Assembly (NCBI GenBank): GCA_964006375.1
Contig: OZ023265.1
Span: forward strand, 155,722,547-155,786,546
Reading direction: 5' to 3'
DNA from: Tillus elongatus
Lineage: Eukaryota > Arthropoda > Insecta > Coleoptera > Cleridae
Length of the DNA: 64,000 nt
Below, one piece after another: positions 16,173-28,610 of the stretch. Each line of letters starts with the position of its first letter. Within the stretch, counting starts at the first letter, position 1. The position numbers were made by a program, and so were the translations under genes. A model generated the notes under the pieces. It worked only from the letters and a program-made list of their open reading frames with translations. It ran no database searches and was not told the DNA's origin.

Positions 16173-16180
16173 TTATCTAC
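16046..16180. repeat. Duplicated (TA)n array
   Basis: Two TA arrays (16046-16112 and 16121-16170) are each followed by the same ATGGTTATCT word. This indicates a segmental duplication of array plus edge. Confidence 0.95.
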
Positions 16181-16305
16181 CTGTTTTTTTTTCAGACACT
16201 TTAATAATTAGAAGAACACAATTTGAGGGCGTTCTAGTGAGTTCAGGTCCCAAATAATATATTATCCTTTTTTTTATGACTTTGTAAATGAAATTTTTTA
16301 TTCTC

Positions 16306-16308
<3 letters not shown>

Positions 16309-16384
<76 letters not shown>
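16309..16384. repeat. (TA)n array
   Basis: TA dinucleotide array. Confidence 0.98.
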
Positions 16385-16386
<2 letters not shown>

Positions 16387-16565
16387 AATCAGAATAAAGC
16401 ACTACTTTTCCAAATAACAATTCTATTATATTCAAATCACTTTAAACTATTTCACAAAACCGATACCTAATGATTAAAATTCCTTAAATTAGTAAATGTT
16501 ATATTTATACTGGCCTGCGAGCTATTTGTGAAATATTAGATGTTGGTATATGTGTTTTCTCGCTG

Positions 16566-16626
16566 CAATTAGTCTACCGTACTGACGAGCTCTAATTAGA
16601 GCGAAACCGGTCTACGGTTCTAATTG
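16566..16626 (+). ncRNA. Type I hammerhead ribozyme, copy 2 (best fold)
   Basis: Every consensus part is present. The core CTGACGA is 16582-16588. Stem II pairs 16589-16593 with 16598-16602 (5 perfect pairs, AATT loop). GAAA is 16603-16606. Stem III is the self-complementary ACCGGT 16606-16611, with the cleavage nucleotide C16612. Inner stem I pairs 16577-16581 with 16613-16617, and outer stem I pairs 16566-16572 with 16620-16626. They are separated by an internal loop (16573-16576 against 16618-16619). Such a short stem III usually requires two molecules to pair. The fold is direct from the sequence; activity is inference. Confidence 0.92.
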
Positions 16627-16711
16627 TGGTGTGAATATATCTAGCTTTAGATACATTGCCCTATATTAGGAAAGAAATGGGCCAGGGCTACAAAATTGTT
16701 AGTTGGTTGTA

Positions 16712-18572
16712 CAGGGTGATTGTTTATTATGTCGCCCCCCTTTAACTTTGTTATTTGAAGTGTCCCAAAAAATTGAATGTATGGTTATGTAGGTGCTAAA
16801 AAATACTTTTTTTCTATGTATAAAAAAAATTTGAAAAATGATCAGTATACAGGGAAAACCAAAAAGTTTTTTTAATGGATCACCCTATATATGAATTTTT
16901 TTTCGATTCCTCGTAAAATTCTAAGCATAATTTATAAAACATACTGTATACTTAAAATGAACAGTTTTTGAAATATTCGCATTTGAAACGTTATCATCAA
17001 ATATTTTATTAAACAACTGTTACAAATCAAGAAGTCCTAGGATATTCGCATTTGAAATGTTATCATCACAAATTTTATTAAACCAAAACAACTGTTACAA
17101 ATCAATAAATCTAACAATAAATAATATAACAAAAACAGTTTCTAAATAAATATAAAGATGCTCTACCGGGCCTCCATTTTCTTCAACACATTGTATAAGG
17201 GTTCTTCACATTTTCTCTAATGAATCTGTTATGAATGCTGGGTTATTTTAATTTAAATTATTAATTTATTTTCAATTTGGTGGTCGTATACACGTTTTTT
17301 TAAATATAACCCCAAAAAAACGCACCCATAGGTGTTAAATGGGGGCTGTTTGCAGGCCATTTAATGGGCGCATTTCTTTCAATCCATTCGGGAAACCTTT
17401 CATTTGGGTAATTAAGCACAGCACGAATGTTGCGAGGGGGTGCTCCATTCTGTTAAAAAATTATATTTTGTAATATATTTAAAGGCAAATCGTCTAAATA
17501 TTCTTCTAACTCGTTTTCCAAGAAATCTAAATAGCGGCCTCCATTTAAAACAGTATCAAAGAAATATGGACCGATAACTCGATCGCCCAAGATACCACAC
17601 CACACATTTACGGGTTCCCTATAAGAATGTAGATTCTCTCTTGCCCATCGTCTGGTATTTTTACGGTTAAACAGGCCGCTAGTAGAAAAGGTAGACTCGT
17701 CAGTCCATAGAACTGTTTTCAAAAAATTGTTATTTATGTTTATTCTGTCTAGAATCAGTTGACAAAATGCGACCCGATCATCTTTTTGCATTTGGGTAAG
17801 CTTTGTAGTGGGTTTAATCTTATATGGCTTTAGATTCCATTTTCTTAACATTCTTTGGACTTTACTGCATGAAGTTCGCTGAATATTTTCTTGTGTTGCT
17901 CGTAATGTCTTTGAAATGTTTCTTATGGAATTGTTTGGATTATCTTCTATAGCAAGTAAAATATTCAATTCTGCATTTTCATCTACGTTCACAGCAGTTC
18001 TTTTTCTCCTTTGTAAATTTGACGTTTCTTGAAACTTCTTATAGATGTGAACGTTTTTCGAGTTGGGACATGCATACCGGGATTATCTTCTATCATATTT
18101 CTAATGGCAGTGCGACAATTTAAATTATTTTTAATATAATAACTTAAAATAACTCTTATTTCTCTGTCTGAGTACGGCATTTTACTTACTAAACAATACA
18201 ACTACAACAATATTGGAAGAATGTCACTGTCATTTATTGGTTTTCAATTAAAAGCATGGTATCCTGAGACTTCTTGATTTGTAACAGTTGTTTAATAAAT
18301 ATTTCAAAAACTATTCATTTTAAGTATACAGTATGTTATATAAATTATGCTTAGAATTTCACGAGAAATCGAAAAATAAATTCATATATAGGGTGATCCA
18401 TTGAAAAAAAAATGAACTTTTTGGTTTTCCCTGTATACTGATCATTTTTCAATTTTTTTTATACATATAAAAAAAGTATTTTTTAGCACCTACATAACCA
18501 TACTTTCAATTTTTTTTGTGACACTTCAAATAACAAAGTTAAAGGGGGGCGACATTATAAAGAATCACCCTG
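16712..18572 (-). mobile_element. Mariner-type element C with ~320-bp TIRs
   Basis: Starts CAGGGTGATTGTTTATTATG after TA (16710-16711) and ends with the complement before TA (18573-18574), giving a clean TA target duplication. The left TIR runs to about 17035 and the right from about 18255. They are near-identical apart from a short insertion with a duplicated CGCATTTGAAA block in the left arm. The interior carries a broken transposase on the - strand. Confidence 0.93.
17265..18180 (-). pseudogene. Mariner-type transposase remnant of element C
   Basis: The reading starts at MPYSDREIRVILSYY (18180). A frameshift near 17995 joins to DENAELNILLAIEDNPNNS and a helix-turn-helix region. The first catalytic block LWTDESTFS is at about 17720-17694, followed by VNVWCGILGDRVIGPYFF. 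The second block reads stop-QNGAPP near 17450, with Asn for Asp. The third reads SPHLTPMGAFFWG near 17330, where the Asp is replaced by Gly. Two of three catalytic residues are lost, so it cannot be active. Confidence 0.88.
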
Positions 18573-18689
18573 TACATAGTCTCTATTTTATAACATTTTG
18601 TGTTATTTGGAGCTGTCGTGGCAACCTACTCCTTGGTTCCGCAACTCCCGTCTTACATCTCACTATGACCTGATTTTCAGTTTCAAATC

Positions 18690-19250
18690 GTAGTGTAAAG
18701 AATTGTCATGTTTTTTTAAATTCCGTTCATTAAATTATCACTGAATAATCAGTTAATTGTATTGTGTACCACATAAACGTAATTTTGTTGTTACATTATG
18801 CTACTGTCACATGCAGTGATTGCATTCTCGCTCAATAATCGGGCTATGAATAAATTACCTAAATAGCGTCATCCATTCTATAGAAAAGCGGAACAAAGCC
18901 AAAGAGATTATTTGTGTTATTGTTAGCGGATGCAGGCGTATATAAATGTCAGAACCAAGAAAAATTGAAATTAGTTTTAGTCGGTAATTCGTATTGATAG
19001 GGTTAATGTCAAATGAATCTACTGCGAAATACGACTTGGCACACAAGATGGTTTAAAGACGAGAAATGTGAGACTTTGTCGTTCTCAAAATAGGTTTGAC
19101 GAAGTAAAGTTATAACGATAAAAATGCCAACTAATATAATTTTACTGTATTTAAGCAAATTGCCTTAGAGAAAATTGCTTATAAGTTAACGGAGTCCAAA
19201 ATTTCTTGAATCACATGGTCATTCAACAAGTTAGTATTTTAATGTTTCAC
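18690..19250. other. AT-rich stretch, no gene seen
   Basis: Only a 63-codon - strand frame of no recognisable family. No repeats were noticed. Confidence 0.4.
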
Positions 19251-19513
19251 CAGAAAGGTTAGCTTACTAAGCAAGATATAAGACACAAAGCACGTGCCGA
19301 CACCTAGTTGTGGAACCAAGTAGTATATTGTCACGGCAACTTCAAATAACACAAAGTGTTAAATATTAGAGACTGTATACAACCAACAAACAATTTAATA
19401 AATTGTCAGCCCTGGCCCGTTTCTACCCCAATATAGGGAAAAAGTGTGTAAGGCTAGATGCATTCTCACCACAATTAGAACAATAGACCGGTTTCGCTCT
19501 AATTTTTTCGCTG

Positions 19514-19574
19514 TAATTAGTATGCCGAACTGACGAGCTCTAATTAGAGCGAAACCGGTCTATGGTTCTAATTG
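19514..19574 (+). ncRNA. Type I hammerhead ribozyme, copy 3a
   Basis: The core CTGACGA is 19530-19536, stem II 19537-19541 with 19546-19550 is perfect, GAAA is 19551-19554, and the GGTC cleavage site ends at 19560. Outer stem I pairs 19514-19520 with 19568-19574. Inner stem I (19525-19529 with 19561-19565) has an A-A mismatch, so this copy is slightly degraded. Confidence 0.85.
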
Positions 19575-19815
19575 TGGTGAGAATAAATCTAGCCTTACAT
19601 ACTGTTTCCCTATATTAGGGTAGAAATGGGCCAGGGCTGACAATTTATTAAGTTGTCAGTCTCTCACATTTAACACTTTGTGTTATTTGGAGCTGCCGTG
19701 ACAATATATTACTTGGTTGCGCAACAAGGTGGCGGCACGTGCTTCGCGTCTTTTGTCTCACTTAGTGTTGGAAGGCTGGCTACCATATCCGTATTACTTT
19801 ATAGGTGTATTTTTG

Positions 19816-19880
19816 CTGCAAGTAGTATGCCGTACTGACGAGATCTAATTAGAGCGAAACCGGTCTACGGTTCCAATTGT
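19816..19880 (+). ncRNA. Type I hammerhead ribozyme, copy 3b
   Basis: The core CTGACGA is 19835-19841 and GAAA is 19856-19859, with ACCGGTC to 19865. Inner stem I (19830-19834 with 19866-19870) is perfect. Stem II (19842-19846 with 19851-19855) has one A-G mismatch and the outer stem I is partly eroded. It lies one 305-nt monomer downstream of copy 3a. Confidence 0.85.
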
Positions 19881-20020
19881 GGTAAGGATGTATCTAGCCT
19901 TACAAAGGTTAGTTTAGCAATTATTTGTGTCCTGGAGAAGATTTGTGACACATCGCAACGTTGACAAATAGAGTACACTATTTAGCCCAAGATATTTTGT
20001 GGGTTGTATTTAAACCCATT

Positions 20021-20025
<5 letters not shown>

Positions 20026-20103
<78 letters not shown>
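20026..20103. repeat. (TA)n array
   Basis: TA dinucleotide array. Confidence 0.98.
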
Positions 20104-20105
<2 letters not shown>

Positions 20106-20826
20106 TGTCCCATCGGTCTGGGGACGGAAGATGGCTCGTCACTGAAGCAATACTTTAAGATGCTGTTTTCTCGACGCGATATGTGTTCCACAAGTGCGCA
20201 TTTTAAAATTGATTTAATTTATTCAGGGTGGCTATATACAGAGTGTTGCACCAAACTTATATTTTTTTTATCTGAAACACCCTGTATTTTATTGCATATT
20301 TGGATTTACTTGCTTCACATATTATCTGTGTAAAACTTGGGCCCTTTATACAGGGTACTTTTAAAGATATGGCCAGTTATTTCTCTAAATCGACGTGTAT
20401 TTATCACCTGGTATCTCCCAAGAACCAACGTAACCAATTATTTTTTATGGCGATATACTTTCGACATGTGGTATATTTTATACTCATACCGAGAAGGAAT
20501 CGTCAAATTGTAAATCATATACAGTATGACCCAAAACGAAAATCGAAGACTTTCTCGAAATTTTCAAATGGAACAGCCTCTATTTTATATCAGTATCGGG
20601 TAGCTTATTTACTCCTCTATTAATTTTATTAAGCTTGCCCTATACTCAAATCGACTCGTTTTAAAGTTATCCTAGTTGTTACTAGAAAATACCCTTATTT
20701 CGTCACTTATTTTAATTAATCGTGTTGGCTTTGGACATACCCCGCCCACTAACTAGCTAATAACTAATTAACTAGCATTATTTTGATTTTGATGTATGCA
20801 AAATTTTATTAGCTTTTTTATGATAC

Positions 20827-21576
20827 TGTTACAAAGCACTTCAATAGACGTAGGTGCGGTGTTGCCAAATATCCAGAATTTCCCCAACATCTGGTAATTT
20901 TTGCACAATCTGGAAACACCGCCTCCCCACCCCCCTGGGGGTGCCTGGGGTGACCCCCCTCAGGCGAAATCTCAACCCTCTAGGACCAGAAATAACGAAG
21001 TTACCAACTTGTACCCCGTCGGAACGGATAACTGAGGTCTGCACATTCCGAACAGCCTGTATACACACCCTGTATGCGCAGAGAACCCTTACACCCTGTA
21101 TACGCAGAGAAATCTTATATTACGAGAAACACCTCTTGTGTAACATAGGGGTGATGACCACATTTGGATCATCCTGTATATGCATGCCCCTGTATACACA
21201 CGGGGCCGATCTGTATTCACAAAACCTTCTAGCAAAAGAAGGTCCTGGAACATTCTGGAATAGAACGCTCGAGAACAAACTGGAAGGTGCGACGGCTATA
21301 TAAAGATGGAAGTAAGCCAGCGCAGGCAGTTCAGTTAGATAATGTTAAAGTGACTCGAAGGAGCAGTAACTAGTGTGAAGTGTTATAGAGTAGCGACTGT
21401 AGTTTCAGTGTATTAGTGACTTTTGTACAAATTAGTGATTGTGAGGCCAGATAAACTAAGTGTTTTGTAAGAGAGACATTCTAGAACTTTTATTGTATCC
21501 ATATTTAGAGAGTAAATAAAGTTGTTTTGTTAAAATTAAAAGTCTCACTTATCCAGAATCCGGAGAAAACGCAACA
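20827..21576 (+). mobile_element. Solo LTR of an LTR retrotransposon
   Basis: The segment starts TGTTAC and ends GCAACA, flanked by ATAC at 20823-20826 and 21577-21580 (4-bp duplication). TIR homology of element D stops at its left edge and resumes at its right edge, which independently fixes the borders. It contains a TATA box (21296-21305), an initiator-like TCAGTT (21331-21336) and AATAAA (21525-21530), the U3-R-U5 order of an LTR. No internal coding sequence is present, so it is a recombination-derived solo LTR. Confidence 0.75.
21247..21305 (+). promoter_or_regulatory. Heat-shock-element-like cluster and TATA box in the solo LTR
   Basis: Consecutive 5-bp units gGAAc, aTTCt, gGAAt (21247-21261) form a perfect nGAAn/nTTCn/nGAAn heat-shock element. 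aGAAc, gCTCg, aGAAc (21262-21276) form an imperfect second one, and gGAAg follows at 21282-21286. CTATATAAAG starts at 21296. The arrangement suggests HSF-responsive transcription of the LTR; function is inferred from motif spacing only. Confidence 0.6.
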
Positions 21577-21776
21577 ATACAATGGTTTTAACAAATTAAT
21601 TTTAATACCAAATGAGGTACAGCGGTTTAAACTTTTTATTTTTGCATAGTAGAACTCTTATTTTATGGTAATAGATAAAAGCATTATGAAATCAAACATT
21701 AGGTTCATAAATGTACTCAAACTCATAAAACATGTTCAAAAACGTTTCCGTTTTCCTGAATGGAAATTCGGAGTCT

Positions 21777-22787
21777 TCATTCAAAGTTTTCTTTGACTCT
21801 GTTTAACATGAGGGGGCTAATACTTCCAAAAGCTGATTGTATTCGATTTTTCATATCATCCGCAGTTGTGGGCAATTTTTCATATACTTTTTGCTTCAGA
21901 TATCCCCAGTGGAAAAAGTATATTGAGGTTAGGTTGGGCGATCTTGCTGGCCATAGAATGTTCCGTTCTAGATTCGGTTTCCTAAGCAATTGTTTAAGTA
22001 TTGTTTTACGTCTCGGTGAAAATGTGGAGAAGCCTCATCATGCTGAAAATACATTATTTGGCGTGGTTCGAGGTCTACATCCTCCATAAAATTTGGCAAA
22101 TCATATTCGAGAAACCTGTGATAGCGTTCTCCATGAAGTCGATAGAATGGACCGATAACTTTATTGCCTATAAGTCCTTCCCACACATTCAAGAATCATT
22201 GGTGTTGAAAATTCACTTGACATACCTAGAGTATATTTTCTTGAGCGTAATAATGCATATTCTGTTTGTTTACTACGCCGATATTGTTAAAAGTTGCATC
22301 GTCGCTAAAGAGAACCGTATTGTAAAAGTTTGGAATTTCATCGGTCATATTTGAAAAAATGTTACAGAAATTGATTGTATTTACTTGATCTTCAGCAGTA
22401 ATTGAGTGCTGAAGACATAAGTGACATGCATGAAATTTGTGCTTTTAGTGAATTTTCGTATTAAATTATCCTGTTGACTGAAGATGTGGTGATATCCTGA
22501 AATAATGCAATTTGTCTCGTACTTATCTGTGGATTCTCCTCGATTAATAACGAAACCTGGAATTCGGCATTTTCATTGGTTGTATGACGATTTTCATATG
22601 ATTTTGTGTTGTATTTGGCACTAGATGCTTCCTTAAAGCGTGTTATAACTTTCTCAAATCCTTCTGGTCTTGGATGTCGAGCTGAAGGATACTTCTGCCT
22701 GTAGATTTTGGACACCGGGAGGCAGTTTCGATCTGCCTGGCGTAAAGCGTACACCACGTTAACTAACTTTTCATTAGTAAAATTCAT
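21777..22787 (-). pseudogene. Mariner-type transposase remnant of element D
   Basis: Start at 22787 (MNFTNEKLVNVVYALRQADR), with a helix-turn-helix region (QISTRQIALFQDITTSSVNR). After a frameshift near 22460 the first catalytic block is LFSDDATFNNIG (about 22310). LNVWEGLIGNKVIGPF is at about 22195-22150, and the second block QHDEASPHFH at about 22045. The third block reads SPNLTSIYFFHWG near 21915, with Tyr in place of the catalytic Asp. At least two stops and a frameshift are present. It is diverged from the other transposases here and represents its own lineage. Confidence 0.82.
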
Positions 22788-22916
22788 TTTTAAATGTAAC
22801 GCTAACAAATAAACACAGAATAAGAAACAACAAACAAGAAACGAACAAGAAACAACAATTAATAAACAAGCAACAATGATTGACACTAAACGCGAAAGTA
22901 ATACAAACATTATTAG

Positions 22917-23275
22917 AACCTCGGTGGTTCAGGGTTAAGAACGTGTGCCTCTGAACCGAAGAGTACTGGGCTCAATCCCAGGGTACTCCTTTCACTTTTT
23001 TAGTACAAACTGTAAAATTAACATCAACTGAGGTTCCGGTATTGTATTTGAGCAAGTTGAATGTCTGCACGTTCCGCCCTTCGGAGGGAGCGTAAAGCCG
23101 TCGGTCCCGTGTCCATGCAATGTTGGGCACGTTAAAGATCCCTACCCTCCTTACAGAAAGGCAGGGGTTCGGCAAAATTTCCAGGATAGTGAGGTGAAAC
23201 TGCTCCCTAGCGTCGGTGATTGACCATAGTCGCGCAAATAGGCCGACTTAAAGAAACAAAACACACACACACACA
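22917..23275 (+). repeat. tRNA-derived SINE with (CA)n tail
   Basis: The head 22921-22985 reads like a tRNA: GGTGGTTCAGGG (A box region) and GGGCTCAATCCC (B box). The body includes GCGTAAAGCCGTCGGTC, GGCAGGGGTTCGGC and GCGTCGGTGATTGACC, and the tail is (CA)n at 23262-23273. It interrupts the interior of element D near its right TIR. A second body copy lies at 12.65 kb, confirming an interspersed family. ATTATTA words flank both sides but are too AT-rich to call a target duplication confidently. Confidence 0.75.
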
Positions 23276-24039
23276 TAAAATTATTAATGCGTCAGATATT
23301 TATTTTATTGTGTTGCTTATGTTTGAACTAGCTCCAAGGCTACCGTTATTTAGACGATGGCATGAACGATATTGAACACATTTCAATAAAAATAAAACTT
23401 TGAACCGGTGTATCTGCTTTCATATTTGATTTAATTTATCTAATATTGATATCATGAGAAGGCTTATGAAATTTTGCATTCATGAAAATCATAAAAATAT
23501 ACAGAATGTTGCATTTAGAAAAAAAAAAGATATTTTATGAAACTTAATTTGAGCTGAATTATAATTTGTTAATTACTAGCTTAACGAATCATCTAATATT
23601 GTTCTTATGCTGGTCAATATAACTATTTGGAAGAGCTGGTTAGTTAATGGGTAAGGGATATCCAAAGACAACATGATTAATGAAAATAGGTGACGAAATA
23701 AGGGTATTTTGTCATGATACCTAGGATAACTTTAAAACGAATCGATTTGAGTATGGGTATAGCTTAATAAAATTAAAAGGGGAGTAAATAAGCTACCCGA
23801 TAGCGATATAAAATAGGGGGTGTTCCGTTTGAAAATGTAGATAAAGTCTTCGATTCTCGTTTTGGGTCATACTGTATACCATTTCCAATTTGTCGGACAC
23901 TTCTCGGTACGAAAATAAAACAGACCACCATAAAGTATATCGCCATAAAAATAATTGGTTACGTTAGTTCTTGGGAGATACCAGGTGATTAATACATGTC
24001 GATTCAGATATATTGGAAATTACCCTGTATAAAGGGCTG

Positions 24040-24245
24040 AAACTTCACTCAGGCAAATAACGCACTTGCTGCGTCCCGAATTTATTTTCTTACAAACATG
24101 CATTATATTTGGATGGAAAATGCAAAAATGCAATAACATAAGGCGTGTTCGATGAAAACAAAAGAGAATTTGTATAACCAACGACATATGGGCCAGCCTG
24201 TGATTGTAGAAATATTTTTTAAGATGTAGCTCAAGACACCCTATA
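24040..24245 (-). repeat. GCAGCAAGTGCG-family end and solo mariner-like TIR
   Basis: On the - strand TTCGGGACGCAGCAAGTGCG (24061-24080) is the recurrent family end. Adjacent sequence (TTATGTTATTGCATTTTTGC at about 24120-24140 on the - strand, ending AGGGTGTCTTG) resembles the segment at 49.8-50.0 kb and looks like an orphan mariner-type TIR. Confidence 0.5.
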
Positions 24246-24339
24246 ATTAATGTATACAATTTTTTTCGTACCTTGTATAATAACGGATATATTGAATTTT
24301 ACTGACTTTTTACGAAAATTCGATAAAAATTATATACCA

Positions 24340-24687
24340 TTAAACGATAAACTCTATAGCTAAGACTACCGTCAAAACATCAGCGAAAGGTTCTGTTTGA
24401 AATGAATTTTCTGGAAATATTTTAGTAAAATCAAGGACAGTGACGGCTGAAGCTAGAACTTCAGGCTTTGGAAAACATTCTTCTTGAGATATTTTCTTTC
24501 CATAGCTCGTATTAGTGTCAGGTTCTTTGCCTAAATGTTGCCAATTTTGACGTTTTGAATCGCGACTTTGACGTTTTGAGGAAAACCGCAATTTATTTTT
24601 CTTTAAATGCACATAGCTTTTTTGTCTTTCAACTTGCAGAGATAAATTTTGGTAGGTAACGTACATATAACGACATAAACCAGTCAA
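24340..24687 (-). CDS. Unrecognised 115-codon open frame
   Basis: The frame encodes a basic N-terminal half (many K/R, e.g. HLKKNKLRFSSKRQSRDSKR) followed by an acidic and hydrophobic tail (DFTKIFPENSFQTEPFADV). I recognise no family, domain, signal peptide or membrane segment. It sits between transposon remnants with no promoter or splice evidence. It may be a transposon-derived tail or a chance frame. Confidence 0.2.
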   Translation of the reverse strand: MTGLCRYMYVTYQNLSLQVERQKSYVHLKKNKLRFSSKRQSRDSKRQNWQHLGKEPDTNTSYGKKISQEECFPKPEVLASAVTVLDFTKIFPENSFQTEPFADVLTVVLAIEFIV

Positions 24688-24739
24688 CCAAAATTGGTTG
24701 CCCTTACTTTGTTATTTCCAGAGATATAAATTTATATAA

Positions 24740-24742
<3 letters not shown>

Positions 24743-24827
<85 letters not shown>
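24743..24827. repeat. (TA)n array
   Basis: TA dinucleotide array. Confidence 0.98.
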
Positions 24828-24829
<2 letters not shown>

Positions 24830-25289
24830 ATAAAAATTGTGGTAGAAAATTCTCGTAAAAATATTTCAAATCCGATAGCTCAATAAATTTCCCATTAAAC
24901 CAGAATCTTCAATCCTGAACCATAGTAACAACTATGTAAACGCACGTGGGTACTAAATTAAAGAAAAATAACGTAATGAGCTTCGCGGATAACTACAACT
25001 TTGTTCTAAAAAACCTTTTTTGTTGTTTTTTGTTTGCAAAAACTGGATGGGTTGACTAAAACAAAACCATCCAAGCAATTAATATGGAAAAATACCTGTC
25101 ATCTTTATAATTTGGTAGGTACATTCCTTTCTAAAAATTTTTTTTTCTGAAATTTTTTTTTAATATAATGAAATTTGCGACACAATTTTTTTAAAGACAC
25201 TTGCAGTACTTACATATTATATCTAAGACCAATTTTAATTTTTCAGTTCCATATAAAATATATATAATTTTTAAATAAACCCTAACTGG

Positions 25290-25425
25290 GACTCTAAAAT
25301 CGATCTCCAAGGTCCATTAAAATTTAAAGAATTAGTTTTAATAGTATATATTACTCATAGTGTACAACTCTTATGAAAATTCACTACTATAATGCACTTG
25401 CTGCGTCCCGAACATTTTTTGTTTG
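25290..25425 (-). repeat. GCAGCAAGTGCG-family fragment
   Basis: On the - strand it starts TTCGGGACGCAGCAAGTGC (25398-25416), continues GTGAATTTTCAT and reaches a diverged GATTTTAGAGTCCCAGTTAG segment near 25290. It is collinear with the copy at 41.81-42.0 kb. Confidence 0.65.
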
Positions 25426-25588
25426 TCATGTCGCCGTTAATTAATTTTTATTGTCATTGAGTGTAGCAAAATGTGTCAGACAACTATACTTTACACATTA
25501 CCTAACACCTTCTCCAGCGAACTGATTACTTACTACATATATTACTATCTATTATTCTCATCATTATTATGTAAGGGGTACGTTTTTT

Positions 25589-27848
<2,260 letters not shown>

Positions 27849-27850
27849 TA

Positions 27851-28254
27851 TATATATTGAATAATTATGTCGAACGCAACCCTTCGATGACACAAGGTTA
27901 CAACCCTCTTAGTAAGTAACCTATTATAATAATAACAATCGACTAACGGTCACATAATATAGTTAAATAGCTCAACAGTAAATCACCAGTCGATATATTA
28001 CTTAGCAATTGTGTTATCTACTTAAGAGTAATCATGCAAAAGACAAAAGGTTTATTACTTGTCAGAATGATGGCGAAGTCTTAATGTACGAGCGTAATGA
28101 GTCGGGCGAGCGGGTGCCAAATGTGTCCAGTAACAACATCACTAACCTGTAATTAAAAATATACCTGAACACACCATTGCTCATCTAAAGCACAACCTAA
28201 CATATATACGATGGGCATTCAATTATTAGTTTATCAATCGTTTACTAATTACAC
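27851..28254. other. Stretch without recognised features
   Basis: Unique-looking AT-rich sequence with no coding motif. Confidence 0.4.
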
Positions 28255-28400
28255 GCTCCACTGAGCGACTCGACATCAATAACTATTTATACTCAAAGCT
28301 CCACTGAGCAACTTCAACATTAAGAGCAGTTTCGACATAACGCTCCACTGAGCAACTCCAATATTAATAGCAGTTCATACTCAAGTATCCACTGAGCCAC
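28255..28400. repeat. 43-44-bp tandem repeat
   Basis: A CTCCACTGAGC word recurs at about 28256, 28299, 28343 and, diverged, 28387. This gives about 3.3 copies of a 43-44-bp unit with ~75-80 percent apparent similarity. Confidence 0.8.
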
Positions 28401-28479
28401 ATTATACTCTCTCAACAGTGCACATTAGTGCCTCAGAACTGCTTCTCAAAAATGTATCTAAATGCTCAAGCATTAGTTT

Positions 28480-28610
28480 CTCAAACATTAATTACTCAGA
28501 CAATAATTACTCAAGTAGTTACTCACATGATAGTTACTCAAATAATAATTACTCAAACAATAATAATTCAAACAGTAGTTACTCGAATAATAGTTTCTAA
28601 AACAAAAGTT
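28480..28610. repeat. Low-complexity AATAATTACTCAAAC repeats
   Basis: Irregular reiteration of ATTACTCAAACAATA-like words. The apparent Asn/Ser-rich protein is a by-product of the repeat. Confidence 0.7.

Larger units (their letters stand above)
16540..18668 (+). mobile_element. Retrozyme-like repeat, copy 2, split by element C
   Basis: Bases 16540-16711 contain the hammerhead and the first ~100 nt of the monomer (ATCTAGC, CCTATATTAGG, GGGCCAGGGCT words). The monomer resumes at 18575 with CATAGTCTCTATTTTATAAC, then TTTGTGTTATTTGGAGC, and fades after 18660. Removing element C and one TA restores a continuous monomer collinear with the 19.3-19.9 kb copies. Confidence 0.85.
19255..19910 (+). 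mobile_element. Retrozyme-like repeat array, copy 3
   Basis: Bases 19255-19505 are an inverted partial monomer whose right edge falls in the stem II loop. Bases 19507-19910 are forward and include one complete monomer between two hammerheads: predicted cleavage sites are after 19560 and after 19865, a period of 305 nt. The inverted arm and the forward monomer are complementary over more than 200 bases, so the locus would fold into a large hairpin. No open frame of note is present. Confidence 0.88.
20351..24027 (-). mobile_element. Mariner-type element D with long TIRs, nested insertions
   Basis: Begins CAGGGTACTT after TA (20349-20350) and ends TACCCTG before TA (24028-24029). The left TIR is 20351-20826 continuing at 21581-~21650, and the right TIR is ~23380-24027 in inverse orientation. 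Landmarks such as ATCACCTGGTATCTCCCAAG and CAATTATTTTTATGGCGATA are shared. A 750-bp solo LTR interrupts the left TIR and a SINE lies near the right one. Removing them gives about 2.6 kb. The immediate flanks (GCCCTTTA) also extend the inverted symmetry slightly. Confidence 0.85.

Noticed and set aside
20854..21303. 149-codon + strand frame
   Set aside because: Lies within the U3 part of the solo LTR. Its GC-rich proline/threonine composition matches no LTR element protein, so it is treated as incidental.
28255..28400. CRISPR-like array
   Set aside because: The unit is a simple 43-44-bp tandem repeat without unique spacers, and the window is eukaryotic.
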